Shown here piece after piece: positions 27,714-36,681 of a stretch of 50,264 nt of DNA (positions are counted from its first letter, which is position 1; each line of letters begins with the position of its first letter). The stretch spans positions 1 through 50,264 of the forward strand of contig CAYMCP010000014.1 in the NCBI GenBank assembly GCA_964388965.1. The letters run 5' to 3'. Origin of the DNA: Albibeggiatoa sp964388965. GTDB lineage: Bacteria > Pseudomonadota > Gammaproteobacteria > Beggiatoales > Beggiatoaceae. The position numbers were made by a program, and so were the translations under genes. Under the pieces are notes generated by a model that searched no databases, had not been told where the DNA came from, and saw nothing but the letters and a program-made list of their open reading frames with translations.

Positions 27714-29357
27714 TTAATTTTCAATTATTTTTCGTCGTTGTGTGTCCAAATGCGCATAAGCGGGTAAAGTTTGTAAACGACTATCTTCCAATGGCATACC
27801 CACAGTAAAATGGTAAAGACTTTGAAAACTATGATTTTTAATGCCTAATATTTCATGTACCGCATCATCGAAAAAACAACCAATGCCAGTACCCCGCATA
27901 CCTGCCGCCTCTGCTTCTAAATATAAAATTTGTCCAATTATACCCGCTTCCCAAAATAAGTGCCGATAATACCATGTTTTAGAAAGTATATTTTGTTCAA
28001 ATTCCGCTAACATGCCCAAACTAAATGCACTATGAGAAGCAATATTTTGATGACAAGATAAGCGCATAGCAGCATCTTGTGCATTTGCTGTAACTAAATG
28101 GTAAAAATCTAAATGCTCAGGGCAAGTATCCGGTTTTTGCCAAATGAATTTAGGATGTTGTAATTGTTGTTTAAGCTGTGTGACCGCTGATTGATGACGT
28201 GCTAAAAGATACAAACCATTTGATAAACCTTCTACACGATGGATAAAAAACACTAAATGTAAACGTGGTTGCTGTTTGAATACATCCCAAATGTGTGAAT
28301 CAGCGCGCGGCACTGTGCAATCTAATATACGATAAAAATACTCTAAATTCAAAACACTACGTCCGTCAAAACGTTGTGCGCTACGACGTTGTTGAATTAA
28401 TTTTGTCGCTTGGATTGTTGCAACAGGTGGTAATGTGGGTAATGAGGGTGCTATCCAGTCAGTTTCTTCAGTCGCAGATTTTTTACTGATTTCAATGATG
28501 CTATCAATCGCAGCCCATTGATAATGATGTTGTGCGTCAAGTAAATTGGCTTTACCTTGCCATTGAATGGATTGGGTTAATTTTGTATTAGTCAAACGAA
28601 TTGTTGAATTTTGTTCAGTTTGGATTAATAACAAAGTTTCAGGTATTTCAACTTCATTGGCATGAAAATCATCGAGTTGATCTAAACCTAATAATTGCGC
28701 AATATCGGAATCGGAATAATGCGTTAAAACTCGCGCTTTCCAACCTAAACAAGCAGCAGCGTAACGAATTGCAGCAATGGCATGACCGATATCATGTTGA
28801 CAGTAGCGAAAAGCACGCTCACCATATTTCCACGCTTCACGCCAAGGAATTGAGCTTAAACCAATTAAAAATTGTCCTTTTGGTAAAATTTGTTGTAAAG
28901 CCGCAGAATCTGCAAAAATACCCCGTTGTTCCAAAATATGATTTTCACTGACATAATGATAAACACCTGTCGTTAATGGTTCTAATTGGGTGGTAATGAG
29001 ATAACTTTCAGTCGGGTGTAAATTGCCACTGGATGGATTACAACGCAATGACCAGCGTGAATCTGCAAATTGTTTCCATGCAGATAAGCCAAAAGCAAGT
29101 TCAAATAATGCTGCTAAGGTTTTAAAACTTAGATTGTAGGTGCGTTGTGGTGCGGTATACAATTCATTAAATTGCGTTGGAATACTATCCGCGATCAGTG
29201 GTAATTCAAATTGTTTCGCGCCTATATAATAACGGAATCCACTAGGTTGATTATCCCAATCAATAAATTCAGGTCCATTAGCATAACGCTCAAAATGGTG
29301 TTTGGTTTGATCATGGTAAGCCATGATTGAGTGGTTAGGAGTGTTTTGATTTGACAT
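27714..29357 (-). CDS. SagB-type double nitroreductase-domain dehydrogenase
   Basis: A 547-residue protein with two nitroreductase-fold halves. The first (about 75-245) shows RCNPSSGNLHPTESYLI and HDIGHAIAAIRYAAACLGW. The second (about 325-530) shows QQRRSAQRFDG at its start and LEAEAAGMRGTGIGCFFDDAVHE at its end. This arrangement matches SagB/ThcOx-type flavin dehydrogenases, which oxidise azoline rings in peptide natural products. No SagC/D-like cyclodehydratase, precursor peptide or transporter is in the window, so a role outside peptide maturation is possible. No strong RBS precedes the chosen ATG. Confidence 0.88.
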   Translation of the reverse strand: MSNQNTPNHSIMAYHDQTKHHFERYANGPEFIDWDNQPSGFRYYIGAKQFELPLIADSIPTQFNELYTAPQRTYNLSFKTLAALFELAFGLSAWKQFADSRWSLRCNPSSGNLHPTESYLITTQLEPLTTGVYHYVSENHILEQRGIFADSAALQQILPKGQFLIGLSSIPWREAWKYGERAFRYCQHDIGHAIAAIRYAAACLGWKARVLTHYSDSDIAQLLGLDQLDDFHANEVEIPETLLLIQTEQNSTIRLTNTKLTQSIQWQGKANLLDAQHHYQWAAIDSIIEISKKSATEETDWIAPSLPTLPPVATIQATKLIQQRRSAQRFDGRSVLNLEYFYRILDCTVPRADSHIWDVFKQQPRLHLVFFIHRVEGLSNGLYLLARHQSAVTQLKQQLQHPKFIWQKPDTCPEHLDFYHLVTANAQDAAMRLSCHQNIASHSAFSLGMLAEFEQNILSKTWYYRHLFWEAGIIGQILYLEAEAAGMRGTGIGCFFDDAVHEILGIKNHSFQSLYHFTVGMPLEDSRLQTLPAYAHLDTQRRKIIEN

Positions 29358-29448
29358 GTTAATTTCGACAAGACCACCATCAACTGTTTGGAATATTTCT
29401 TAAATTAGTGTGAAAATATTAATTTATACAACCAAGTTGCCAAAACAA

Positions 29449-29997
29449 CTAAGATTCATCTTCCTCTGAAAGTTGTTTAGGTTTTTTCTCGTATACTTGC
29501 ACCGCAGGCTGCACTAATTCAAAACCTTCCTTAATTGGATTCCCCATTTTGCCACTAATCGACGCAACCCATGATTCCCACTGCTCATTAGCCTGAGTCA
29601 TTTTGTTCCACGCTTTAGGGCGAATGCGTAGGCGGATAATATAATCATCTGCTTTGACTTCAAATTGTCGCCATTGATTTTTTACTATTTGCACATTATT
29701 AGGTAACTCGTTTAATTTGATAGTCAATTCCATTCTGCCGCGTACACCAGATGGTTGTGGTAAGCGTGGTTTTTTCTGGGAAGTCTTTTTAAAACCAGTA
29801 GGTGGCGATTTGTTATCGTAAGGTGCATGTACAGTATTGCCCCTATTATCATCAGCCTCGTAAGCATTATTTTCTACAGTGGTTCGCTTAATAACACCTA
29901 TACTAACGTTAGGATTTCGCGTAACACTAACTTTTGGTGCATTAGGGTCGCGCTTTTTTTTGCTTAATGTTAATGTTGGACGTTTTTCATTTGACAT
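29449..29997 (-). CDS. small basic protein sharing the C-terminal domain of the ProQ-like neighbour
   Basis: 182 residues. The N-terminal 85 residues are disordered and basic; the start MSNEKRPTLTLSKKK resembles the RNA-binding tail of FinO (which begins with KRPVLTLKRK). Residues 88-173 are homologous to residues 129-217 of the neighbour: shared KLNELP/KITELP, QIVKNQW/RITKNGW, RIRPKAWNK/SIRPKTWNK, WVASISGKMG/WIASITGKMG and GFEL..P.VQ. The ProQ/FinO domain itself is missing. The gene follows its neighbour by 24 bases with AGGAA as RBS. I infer RNA binding or a partner role; the shared domain has no function I can name. Confidence 0.75.
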   Translation of the reverse strand: MSNEKRPTLTLSKKKRDPNAPKVSVTRNPNVSIGVIKRTTVENNAYEADDNRGNTVHAPYDNKSPPTGFKKTSQKKPRLPQPSGVRGRMELTIKLNELPNNVQIVKNQWRQFEVKADDYIIRLRIRPKAWNKMTQANEQWESWVASISGKMGNPIKEGFELVQPAVQVYEKKPKQLSEEDES

Positions 29998-30021
29998 ATT
30001 CGTATTCCTGTCAATAACAGA

Positions 30022-30702
30022 TTAAACTTTACTACTATCTGTAGTATGGTCTTTCGGAAAACGTTGAAAAATTTGCACCACTGGCTCTTGTAATTCAAAA
30101 CCACCGTGTCTAATTTTACTACCCATTTTACCCGTGATGGAAGCGATCCAATACGGATATTCTGCCGATGTTTTTAGTAATTTATTCCACGTTTTTGGAC
30201 GGATAGATATTTTTACAGGACATTTATCGGTATTAATAAAAAATTCTTGCCAGCCATTTTTAGTAATGCGTACATCTTGGGGTAGCTCGGTAATTTTTAG
30301 GTTGACTTCTAGGCGCACACTAACAGGTGGTGTCCCTTCAGGTACAGGATTTTCGATAAGTGTCTGTTCAGTTTCAGATTGTGATGTCGGTTTTTTATCT
30401 TGTTTTGCGAGCTCAAGGTGTTCAGTCGTTACCTCGCCGCATTCATTACCGTCTAAGTCAATACGCTTTGCATTTTGCGTTAAACAAGCAAGGTAAACTT
30501 CATCTTTTGCGTACAATTTTAAAGCGCGCGCAATGATGCGATTAGAAAATTCACCAGCACAACGCTCACGAACATCTAAGTGAATATTAACTTTTAATGG
30601 TTTGGGTTGTTCAGAAGTGAACGCCTTAGGAAAACGCTGTTTGAGCATTTCAAGCACCTCCTCAGGTGAAAATTGGTTTTCTGAGGTAGTTTGTTCCGAC
30701 AT
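30022..30702 (-). CDS. ProQ/FinO-domain RNA-binding protein with an added C-terminal domain
   Basis: 226 residues. Residues about 10-105 form a ProQ/FinO domain: FSPEEVLEMLKQRFPKAF, PLKVNIHLDV, RIIARALKLYAKDEVYL and IDLDGNECGEVT are the family signatures, including the basic/aromatic surface. A Lys/Ser/Thr linker follows, then a domain (129-217) shared with the next gene, distinct from the usual short ProQ C-terminal Tudor-like part. ProQ/FinO proteins bind structured 3' ends of small RNAs and mRNAs. AGGA precedes the ATG. It heads a two-gene operon. The C-terminal domain could add a protein or RNA contact. Confidence 0.8.
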   Translation of the reverse strand: MSEQTTSENQFSPEEVLEMLKQRFPKAFTSEQPKPLKVNIHLDVRERCAGEFSNRIIARALKLYAKDEVYLACLTQNAKRIDLDGNECGEVTTEHLELAKQDKKPTSQSETEQTLIENPVPEGTPPVSVRLEVNLKITELPQDVRITKNGWQEFFINTDKCPVKISIRPKTWNKLLKTSAEYPYWIASITGKMGSKIRHGGFELQEPVVQIFQRFPKDHTTDSSKV

Positions 30703-31178
30703 GTCTTGCTGATCCTATCTTGTTTAATAGAGTAATAATCGTTTTATAGCTAATTTTGCTTTATGAATTTAGGACAAGCATTTTAGGAATATAAAATAAA
30801 TTTACTTCGCTGTTCTCATGTCCTATCAATAATCTCCGCTGGAATGGAATTAAAAACAGCAAAAAATATTGTTTATTTTAAAATATATATATCTATTCAT
30901 CATAACGTTAAAAACATAGAAATCAAATTTTGTGCCAAGCAGTTGGTTATCTAAATTGAGGAAAGTTCTTTTTGCATGACGCTGGTGCGTCAGTGGCTCA
31001 TTCTACGCGGTGCGTAGAACGAAATTTTCCTTGTGGTAGTATACCACCGCGTCGTTACCCAGTCGGACGTACCAGCGTCCTACGACGTTGTTGTAAATTC
31101 TTTATCTCGATCAACGCAAATGGCTTTCCCTGCCTGAAAATACTTTAATTCCCTTAAAAAATAGCTAAAAAGACATTG
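30703..31178. repeat. 476-base gap with a four-hairpin cluster
   Basis: Upstream of the ProQ-like gene and downstream of glgB. At 30977-31080 four hairpins follow each other: TGACGC/GCGTCA (loop TGGT), TTCTACGC/GCGTAGAA (31001-31019, loop GGT), GTGGTA/TACCAC (31033-31047), and GGACG/CGTCC (31065-31080). They are far more GC-rich than the surroundings. The rest is AT-rich with no gene. Confidence 0.7.
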
Positions 31179-33440
31179 TCATTTAGATTTAGTAGCAGAC
31201 TTAGCTTTGTCTGTCAAATCTGTCACGACGTTTGACGTTTCTACAACTAATTCCTCTACGGGTTTGAAGATAACCACACCTAGCGGTGGAATGGTGATTA
31301 ATAGCGAATAGGGCTTGTCCATCCATGCCATTTCTTCTGCAATTAGGTCACGTTCGCCATTACCTAAATTCGCGCCGCCATAGCATTCTGCGTCGGAGTT
31401 TAACACTTCCCTGTACTGACCCGCTACAGGCACGCCAATGCGGTAATCATGACGCGGTACAGGTGTAAAATTAACCGCAACAATGAGTACGTCTTCTTCC
31501 GCTTTGCGCAAATAAACTAAAATTGAATTTTCTGCATCGTGACAATCTACCCAATCAAATCCTTGCCATTCAAAATCATAGTGATATAAGGCAGGAGAAT
31601 TGTGATATAAGTAGTTTAAATCTTTGATTAAACGTTGAATTCCTTGATGATTTGGGTAATCCAATACATACCAATCTAAACTAGTCGCGCTATTCCATTC
31701 TGTGCCTTGCCCAAATTCGGTGCCCATGAATAGTAATTTTTTACCCGGATGTGTATACATATAGCTGTACAATACGCGCAAATTAGCAAATTTTTGCCAA
31801 TCATCACCGGGCATTTTGCTTAACATTCCTTGCTTGCCATGTACAACTTCATCGTGTGAAAATGGTAGTAAAAAATTTTCAGTAAACGCATATAACATAC
31901 TGAATGTTAGCATATTTTGGTGATATTTTCGGTAAATACTTTCCTTGGAGATGTAGGAAAGCGTATCATTCATCCAACCCATATTCCATTTCATGCTAAA
32001 TCCTAAACCACCAATTTCAATTGGGCGCGTGACTTGTGGCCACGAGGTGGACTCTTCAGCCATGACTAACGCACCGGGAAAATCGCCGTGTACGATAGCA
32101 TTAAGTTCGCGTAAAAACTGAATCGCGTCTAAATTTTCCCGTCCACCAAATTCGTTTGGTACCCATTCGGTGCGCGAATAGTCTAAATATAACATGGATG
32201 CAACTGCGTCTACCCGTAAACCGTCAATATGGCATTCTTCAATCCAATACACTGCACTGGAAAGTAAAAAATTACGCACTTCATGCCGACCATAATTATA
32301 AATTAATGTAGCCCAATCTAAATGTTCACCTCGTCGTGGGTCTTCGTGTTCGTATAGCGGTGTGCCATCAAAACGCGCTAAACCGTGTGCATCTTTGGGA
32401 AAGTGAGCAGGTACCCAGTCTAAAAATACGCCGATACCACGCTCATGACAGTGGTTGATAAAATAACGGAAATCGTCAGGCGTACCATAACGGCTAGTTG
32501 GTGCGTAATAACCTGTGGTTTGGTAGCCCCAAGAGCCATCATAAGGATGTTCTGTAATCGGTAGTAATTCGATATGACTAAAGCCCATTTCAATCACGTA
32601 ATCTACTAATTTGTGCGCCAATTCACGATAGTTGAGCAATTCTCCTTCTGAGCCGCGCCACCATGAGCCTAAATGTACTTCGTAAATTGACATCGGTGCG
32701 TGTAACCAGTCTCTTTCTTGACGCGCTTTAAGCCATTTTTCATCATTCCATTTGTAAGGTTCTGACTTGGGCACAATTGATGCGGTATTGGGACGTAATT
32801 CAAATTGTTGACCATAAGGGTCTGATTTTAATAAAATTTCACCAGAATGTCGGTTGCGAATTTCATACTTGTATAATGTGCCGACTTCGGTATTAGGAAT
32901 AAATAACTCCCAAATACCGCTACTACCATGAACACGCATAGGGTGCATTCGACCGTCCCAGCGATTGAAGTCACCGACAACGCTAACGCGTTCTGCATTG
33001 GGTGCCCATACCGCGAATAAAACACCACCAACCCCATCAGCTTCGTGAGTGTGTGCGCCTAAAATACGGTAGGCATGACGATGTTTGCCTTCGTTGAATA
33101 GGTGGCGGTCGAAATCAGTTAGTTGTGGCGGAAAACAGTAGGGATCGTAGGTTATGTGTTCATGTAATGAGGCTTTGTCACGCCAAATAAAACGGTAGCG
33201 ATCGGGTAATGTTTCTTTGCCTTCCCAAACGAAAATATCAGTTTCGGGAATGCGTTGCATTTTAAAATTACCCTCTGCAATGGTCACATCCTCTGCGTGG
33301 GGAATGTAAGCGCGGACAGTGGTTTGATTATTTTTACTGTGTTTGCCTAGGATTGAAAACGGATCATGATGACGAGCGTCAATAATAGATTGTAACTCAT
33401 CGCTTATTTGTGAAGTTTTTTTAGCAGTTATAGTGGTCAT
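31179..33440 (-). CDS. glgB: 1,4-alpha-glucan branching enzyme
   Basis: Cuts alpha-1,4 chains and forms the alpha-1,6 branches of glycogen. The protein is 753 residues in the usual order: an N-terminal beta domain (LQSIIDARHHDPFSILGKH), a CBM48 domain (GVLFAVWAPNAERVSVVGDFN), then the GH13 barrel with DGLRVDAVASMLYLDYSR (catalytic Asp), AEESTSWP (catalytic Glu) and LPFSHDEVVHGK (transition-state Asp), and a C-terminal beta domain. A Thr/Lys-rich tail of about 20 residues is extra. It is not followed by other glg genes here, so glycogen genes are dispersed in this organism. Confidence 0.96.
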   Translation of the reverse strand: MTTITAKKTSQISDELQSIIDARHHDPFSILGKHSKNNQTTVRAYIPHAEDVTIAEGNFKMQRIPETDIFVWEGKETLPDRYRFIWRDKASLHEHITYDPYCFPPQLTDFDRHLFNEGKHRHAYRILGAHTHEADGVGGVLFAVWAPNAERVSVVGDFNRWDGRMHPMRVHGSSGIWELFIPNTEVGTLYKYEIRNRHSGEILLKSDPYGQQFELRPNTASIVPKSEPYKWNDEKWLKARQERDWLHAPMSIYEVHLGSWWRGSEGELLNYRELAHKLVDYVIEMGFSHIELLPITEHPYDGSWGYQTTGYYAPTSRYGTPDDFRYFINHCHERGIGVFLDWVPAHFPKDAHGLARFDGTPLYEHEDPRRGEHLDWATLIYNYGRHEVRNFLLSSAVYWIEECHIDGLRVDAVASMLYLDYSRTEWVPNEFGGRENLDAIQFLRELNAIVHGDFPGALVMAEESTSWPQVTRPIEIGGLGFSMKWNMGWMNDTLSYISKESIYRKYHQNMLTFSMLYAFTENFLLPFSHDEVVHGKQGMLSKMPGDDWQKFANLRVLYSYMYTHPGKKLLFMGTEFGQGTEWNSATSLDWYVLDYPNHQGIQRLIKDLNYLYHNSPALYHYDFEWQGFDWVDCHDAENSILVYLRKAEEDVLIVAVNFTPVPRHDYRIGVPVAGQYREVLNSDAECYGGANLGNGERDLIAEEMAWMDKPYSLLITIPPLGVVIFKPVEELVVETSNVVTDLTDKAKSATKSK

Positions 33441-33626
33441 AAGCTCTCTCTGGTGGATAAAAATAGGTGTTATTATATGTGGAGGGATATTGTAGATAAG
33501 ATGTACTATCTCAACCGTGTCTAAAAATTGCCTAAGTATTATAGTTTAGCTTACTTACGTTTTTATGTAGATTTTGTCATGATATTGATTTATTGTGAAC
33601 TGTTAATTTATAAAGGAGTCGATTTT

Positions 33627-34118
33627 ATGCAACGCATTCAACAGGGATTACTAATGGGTTTTGTAGCATGTACGTTGTTCGCTACAGGTTGTCAGGGACC
33701 AACTAAGAGCACAACAGGCGCGGTATTAGGTGGTGTTGCGGGTGGTGCTTTAGGCTCACAGGTAGGTAGTGGTCATGGCAAGACGGCGGCAACAATTGGT
33801 GGCGTATTGGTTGGTGCTGCGCTGGGTGGTGCAATCGGTAATACGATGGATAAAACCGATGAGATGTATGCACAAAAAACTTTGTCTAGCACACCTGCCG
33901 GAGCGACTAAAGGTTGGCGCAATGCTGACACGGGTAATTCGTACAAGATGACACCTACCAGCACTTATAAGAATTCAAACGGTCAAGATTGTCGTGATTA
34001 CACAACGATTGCTATCATTGACGGTCAAGAGCAAACAATTGATGGTACTGCATGTCGTCAAAGTGATGGTACGTGGCAAACAACAGGTTCAACAGCGGGT
34101 TCTTCAGTATTTAAATAA
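33627..34118 (+). CDS. glycine-zipper outer-membrane lipoprotein
   Basis: A 164-residue lipoprotein with a lipobox at LFATGC (Cys about 22), then two glycine-rich helices (GAVLGGVAGGALGSQVG, ATIGGVLVGAALGGAIG) typical of the 17-kDa surface antigen/glycine-zipper 2TM family. The C-terminal half (KNSNGQDCRDYTTIAII, GTACRQSDGTWQ) has the two-Cys pattern of this family. AAGGAG precedes the ATG at 33627; a longer frame (33528) adds a random hydrophobic stretch. It is probably a structural envelope protein. Confidence 0.88.
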   Translation: MQRIQQGLLMGFVACTLFATGCQGPTKSTTGAVLGGVAGGALGSQVGSGHGKTAATIGGVLVGAALGGAIGNTMDKTDEMYAQKTLSSTPAGATKGWRNADTGNSYKMTPTSTYKNSNGQDCRDYTTIAIIDGQEQTIDGTACRQSDGTWQTTGSTAGSSVFK

Positions 34119-34170
34119 TTTGCGCACTGATTGAGGAATAGAAATTTAATCACTTAGCGGTGTAGCGTTT

Positions 34171-34215
34171 GTACGGCACGAGCAAGCCTAGCGCGCATAA
34201 ATGCAAGTGCCATAC
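34171..34215. repeat. intergenic hairpin (GTACGGCAC/GTGCCATAC)
   Basis: A nine-base arm with one mismatch around a 27-base loop, in the gap after the lipoprotein gene. A TCCAATTGGA palindrome follows at 34224-34233. Confidence 0.4.
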
Positions 34216-34261
34216 ATTTTTAATCCAATTGGATTTAGCGAGTAACTTTTAGGAGGATAGA

Positions 34262-34603
34262 ATGCGTTTTTTCACCTTATTCACTATTTTGTTTATTACT
34301 TGGTCACCTGTTCAGGCGGATGCTTTAATTTCCACTGCTTGGAGTCCTATCAATATGGGACAAATTCAGTGTTTAAAACTAGCAGGGGATGTATTATGGT
34401 TTAACAAGTTTGATAAGAGCAAGGATCATGGACAGGAGTCAGCATGGGCGAGCAATGGCGAATATAAAGCTTTGATTGGTTGTGTAGCAGAGAAGGAAAT
34501 AGCATTTTTTGTTGTCGTGGGACCAAATGGACAGAAAACTCGTGATTTTGTCGATAAGATTTCCACTGATTTCAGAAAGGAATTAAAACTTGACGGATCA
34601 TGA
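34262..34603 (+). CDS. small exported protein of unknown function
   Basis: 113 residues with a clear signal peptide (RFFTLFTILFITWSPVQA, cut after QADA or VQA). The mature part has two Cys, in IQCLKLAGD and LIGCVAEKE, about 35 residues apart, which could form a disulfide. It shows no family I can name. AGGAGG precedes the ATG. It is followed by a hairpin (AAGGCTT 34637-34643 with AAGCCTT 34675-34681). It is probably periplasmic. Confidence 0.75.
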   Translation: MRFFTLFTILFITWSPVQADALISTAWSPINMGQIQCLKLAGDVLWFNKFDKSKDHGQESAWASNGEYKALIGCVAEKEIAFFVVVGPNGQKTRDFVDKISTDFRKELKLDGS

Positions 34604-34939
34604 TATTAATAGTGATATAAATCATCGCTGGCGTACAAGGCTTGTTTTGCTCACGACGGTATGACTAGTGGGCAAAGCCTTACCCTTTAATCAGTACAAA
34701 AATACCTTTTATATTTCAGTTAACATGACATAAAATAGCAGCTTTGTTATGCTAGATGCTAAGTTGACACAAGAAGTGTGGTTTTTTTTAATTTGTTTTA
34801 ATAACAAGTGAATAGATGACTTAAAAAATGCTTGCACTTATTTAGTAAGCTGTTATAGTTTATAGTATCACAGTTTTGTGACTAGAAGCTTTTTTTAGTT
34901 ACGCATAGTTATCAACACAAAATTTCAAGGAGTCTTGAT
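34604..34939. other. upstream region of the first exported paralogue
   Basis: 336 bases without a gene. Includes the AAGGCTT/AAGCCTT hairpin after the preceding gene and the promoter candidate at 34832-34859. The stretch between is AT-rich. Confidence 0.5.
34832..34859 (+). promoter_or_regulatory. candidate promoter of the first exported paralogue
   Basis: TTGCAC (34832-34837), a 16-base spacer and TATAGT (34854-34859). The TGCTTGC word and the trailing TTATAG recur in the promoter of the second paralogue at 36605-36633, which supports both. Confidence 0.6.
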
Positions 34940-36436
34940 ATGACTTTTCGTAGAAAATTATTAGCGGCTGCGGTCGGCAGTGCTTTGGGTGCGGCATCTT
35001 CTGGGGCATTGGCCACCTATGATATGGATAACGATAGTTCCAAGCCCATCAAGTACACGAAGGAACTTAAAGCAGATGATAGCAATAAGGCTTTTGTGTC
35101 GGTGGGTGGGCAGGATATATCTGATGTGGTGAAGACGTTAGGCTGGAAATTCGCAACTGGTGAGGCTATCTACATTCAGTTAAACCTGACAATGGGTGGT
35201 GTATCAGGAAAAGTTAAGTTTAGGGAGACACCGCAGGTGTCAGCTAGCCTTAGTGGTACGGGTGTTGCGTTTACAAATCCCAAGTTCACCATTGCCGGTG
35301 GTGCAGGTCAAACCTATGTGCAGTATTTATTAGCTGGTACTAGTGTATCGAATGTACAAGGTACCGATCCTATTAATTTTAGCTTTGGTAGTGGCTTCGA
35401 GATCACTGGCACATCGGGTGATATTGAACTAACTTACTCTGTCAGTACTAACAAAGAAATTGGACCTACGAATGCCTTGCAGGTCAAGAAAGTTTCACTC
35501 GTTCAATTTGCTGATTCGTTTGAGTTTTCTTCAAGTGGAAAGCAAACATCAACAGCAGAAGTTGAGACTAACTTTGTTAAGTTTTCTGGTGACAAGACCG
35601 TTGCTCCTATCGCAAAATTCAAATTTATTCCTAAAGACGACTCAGGCGATAATATTGTATATGCCTATCAATCTGATTCCAGTGCAACGCTTGTAACACT
35701 TGGTACCGTTTTCTCTCCCAATACAACACTTGAAGTCGTTGGTGACTTTACTATGACAGAGGACACTGTTGGCTCAGGTTCTTACACCAACGCTGGTCCT
35801 CGTGTTTTCATTTCGGATACTAGCTCATGCTCAACATCTCTTGATTCGGCTGAAACAGTCGCTGCTGACAAAGCAGTATTCAAGACATTTAACGAAAAGC
35901 GCGGGGATACTTCATCTGAGAACTATGTTTGTGTTGTTGCGAATGGTTCTACGATACTTAAAAGTGGCTATAGCTTGGTGTTGAAGGGTGTGGGCAGTGA
36001 GCCTGCTGCAGGCGCGACTGGAAATAAATACAACGCTGGTGGTGATATCTCTTTAACAGATGCTGGTGAAATTAAGTATAATGGTTCTCAACTGATTACG
36101 CCTTACATGACTTTAGCAAATGGTTATATTAGCCGTATTTTCCTAAGCAATACTGGTTCGGTGGATATTAATTACACCGCGACAGTCGTCACTGATGATG
36201 GTAATAATGCTTCATTGGGTACCGCGACGAGTGGTACGGTTAAAGCAGGTACGAATTTGCAAATTAACACCAGTGCACTTGTTAGTAGTTTCTCAACCAA
36301 GCAACGTGGTGCTGCTTTGTTTAACTTTGTTGGTGCAGGTTCTGCTATCCAAGGTGTTTACCAGACAGTTAACCTCGATTCACTTGAAGTACAGTCTATC
36401 ATTATGCAACGTCCTGGTGGCGGTGACGGTAATTAG
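34940..36436 (+). CDS. exported protein, tandem paralogue 1
   Basis: 498 residues with a signal peptide (RRKLLAAAVGSALGAASSGALA, cleavage after ALA). The mature protein is Thr/Ser/Gly/Val-rich and beta-strand-like throughout, low in charge, with two Cys (SSCSTS, NYVCVV). The C-terminal 110 residues align with the next gene: TPYMTL, ISRIFLSN, KAGTNLQIN, SFSTKQRGAALF and GVYQTVN. A strong AAGGAGTC precedes the ATG, and codon use is richer in C/G third positions than that of neighbours, suggesting high expression. A secreted or surface-layer-like role is inferred; I know of no named family. Confidence 0.8.
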   Translation: MTFRRKLLAAAVGSALGAASSGALATYDMDNDSSKPIKYTKELKADDSNKAFVSVGGQDISDVVKTLGWKFATGEAIYIQLNLTMGGVSGKVKFRETPQVSASLSGTGVAFTNPKFTIAGGAGQTYVQYLLAGTSVSNVQGTDPINFSFGSGFEITGTSGDIELTYSVSTNKEIGPTNALQVKKVSLVQFADSFEFSSSGKQTSTAEVETNFVKFSGDKTVAPIAKFKFIPKDDSGDNIVYAYQSDSSATLVTLGTVFSPNTTLEVVGDFTMTEDTVGSGSYTNAGPRVFISDTSSCSTSLDSAETVAADKAVFKTFNEKRGDTSSENYVCVVANGSTILKSGYSLVLKGVGSEPAAGATGNKYNAGGDISLTDAGEIKYNGSQLITPYMTLANGYISRIFLSNTGSVDINYTATVVTDDGNNASLGTATSGTVKAGTNLQINTSALVSSFSTKQRGAALFNFVGAGSAIQGVYQTVNLDSLEVQSIIMQRPGGGDGN

Positions 36437-36505
36437 TGGTAAGAAGTGGGTGTTGTCCTTTACTTTAAAGATCAGAAGCATTTGAGTCTTGTTTATGGGG
36501 TTGGG

Positions 36506-36532
36506 AAGGTATAGTGCTTGTTCCTATACCTT
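36506..36532. repeat. hairpin after paralogue 1
   Basis: A perfect nine-base inverted repeat AAGGTATAG/CTATACCTT around a nine-base loop. No T-run follows, so termination is possible but weak. It lies between the two paralogues, 70 bases after the first stop. Confidence 0.5.
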
Positions 36533-36604
36533 TGGGTGTTTGTATATTGCCCGTTTTTTATAAGTAGAGCCCTTAATTTTAGAGAATAAGTTTATAGAAA
36601 GTGC

Positions 36605-36633
36605 TTGCTATAAATTTAGCGAAAAAGTATATT
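36605..36633 (+). promoter_or_regulatory. candidate promoter of the second exported paralogue
   Basis: TTGCTA (36605-36610), a 17-base spacer and TATATT (36628-36633), with TGCTTGC overlapping the -35 as in the first paralogue. Its presence suggests the second gene can be expressed separately. Confidence 0.65.
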
Positions 36634-36681
36634 TATAGCATACATTTACGAAAAGTTTTAATGTTTTTAGGAGTTTGATTT

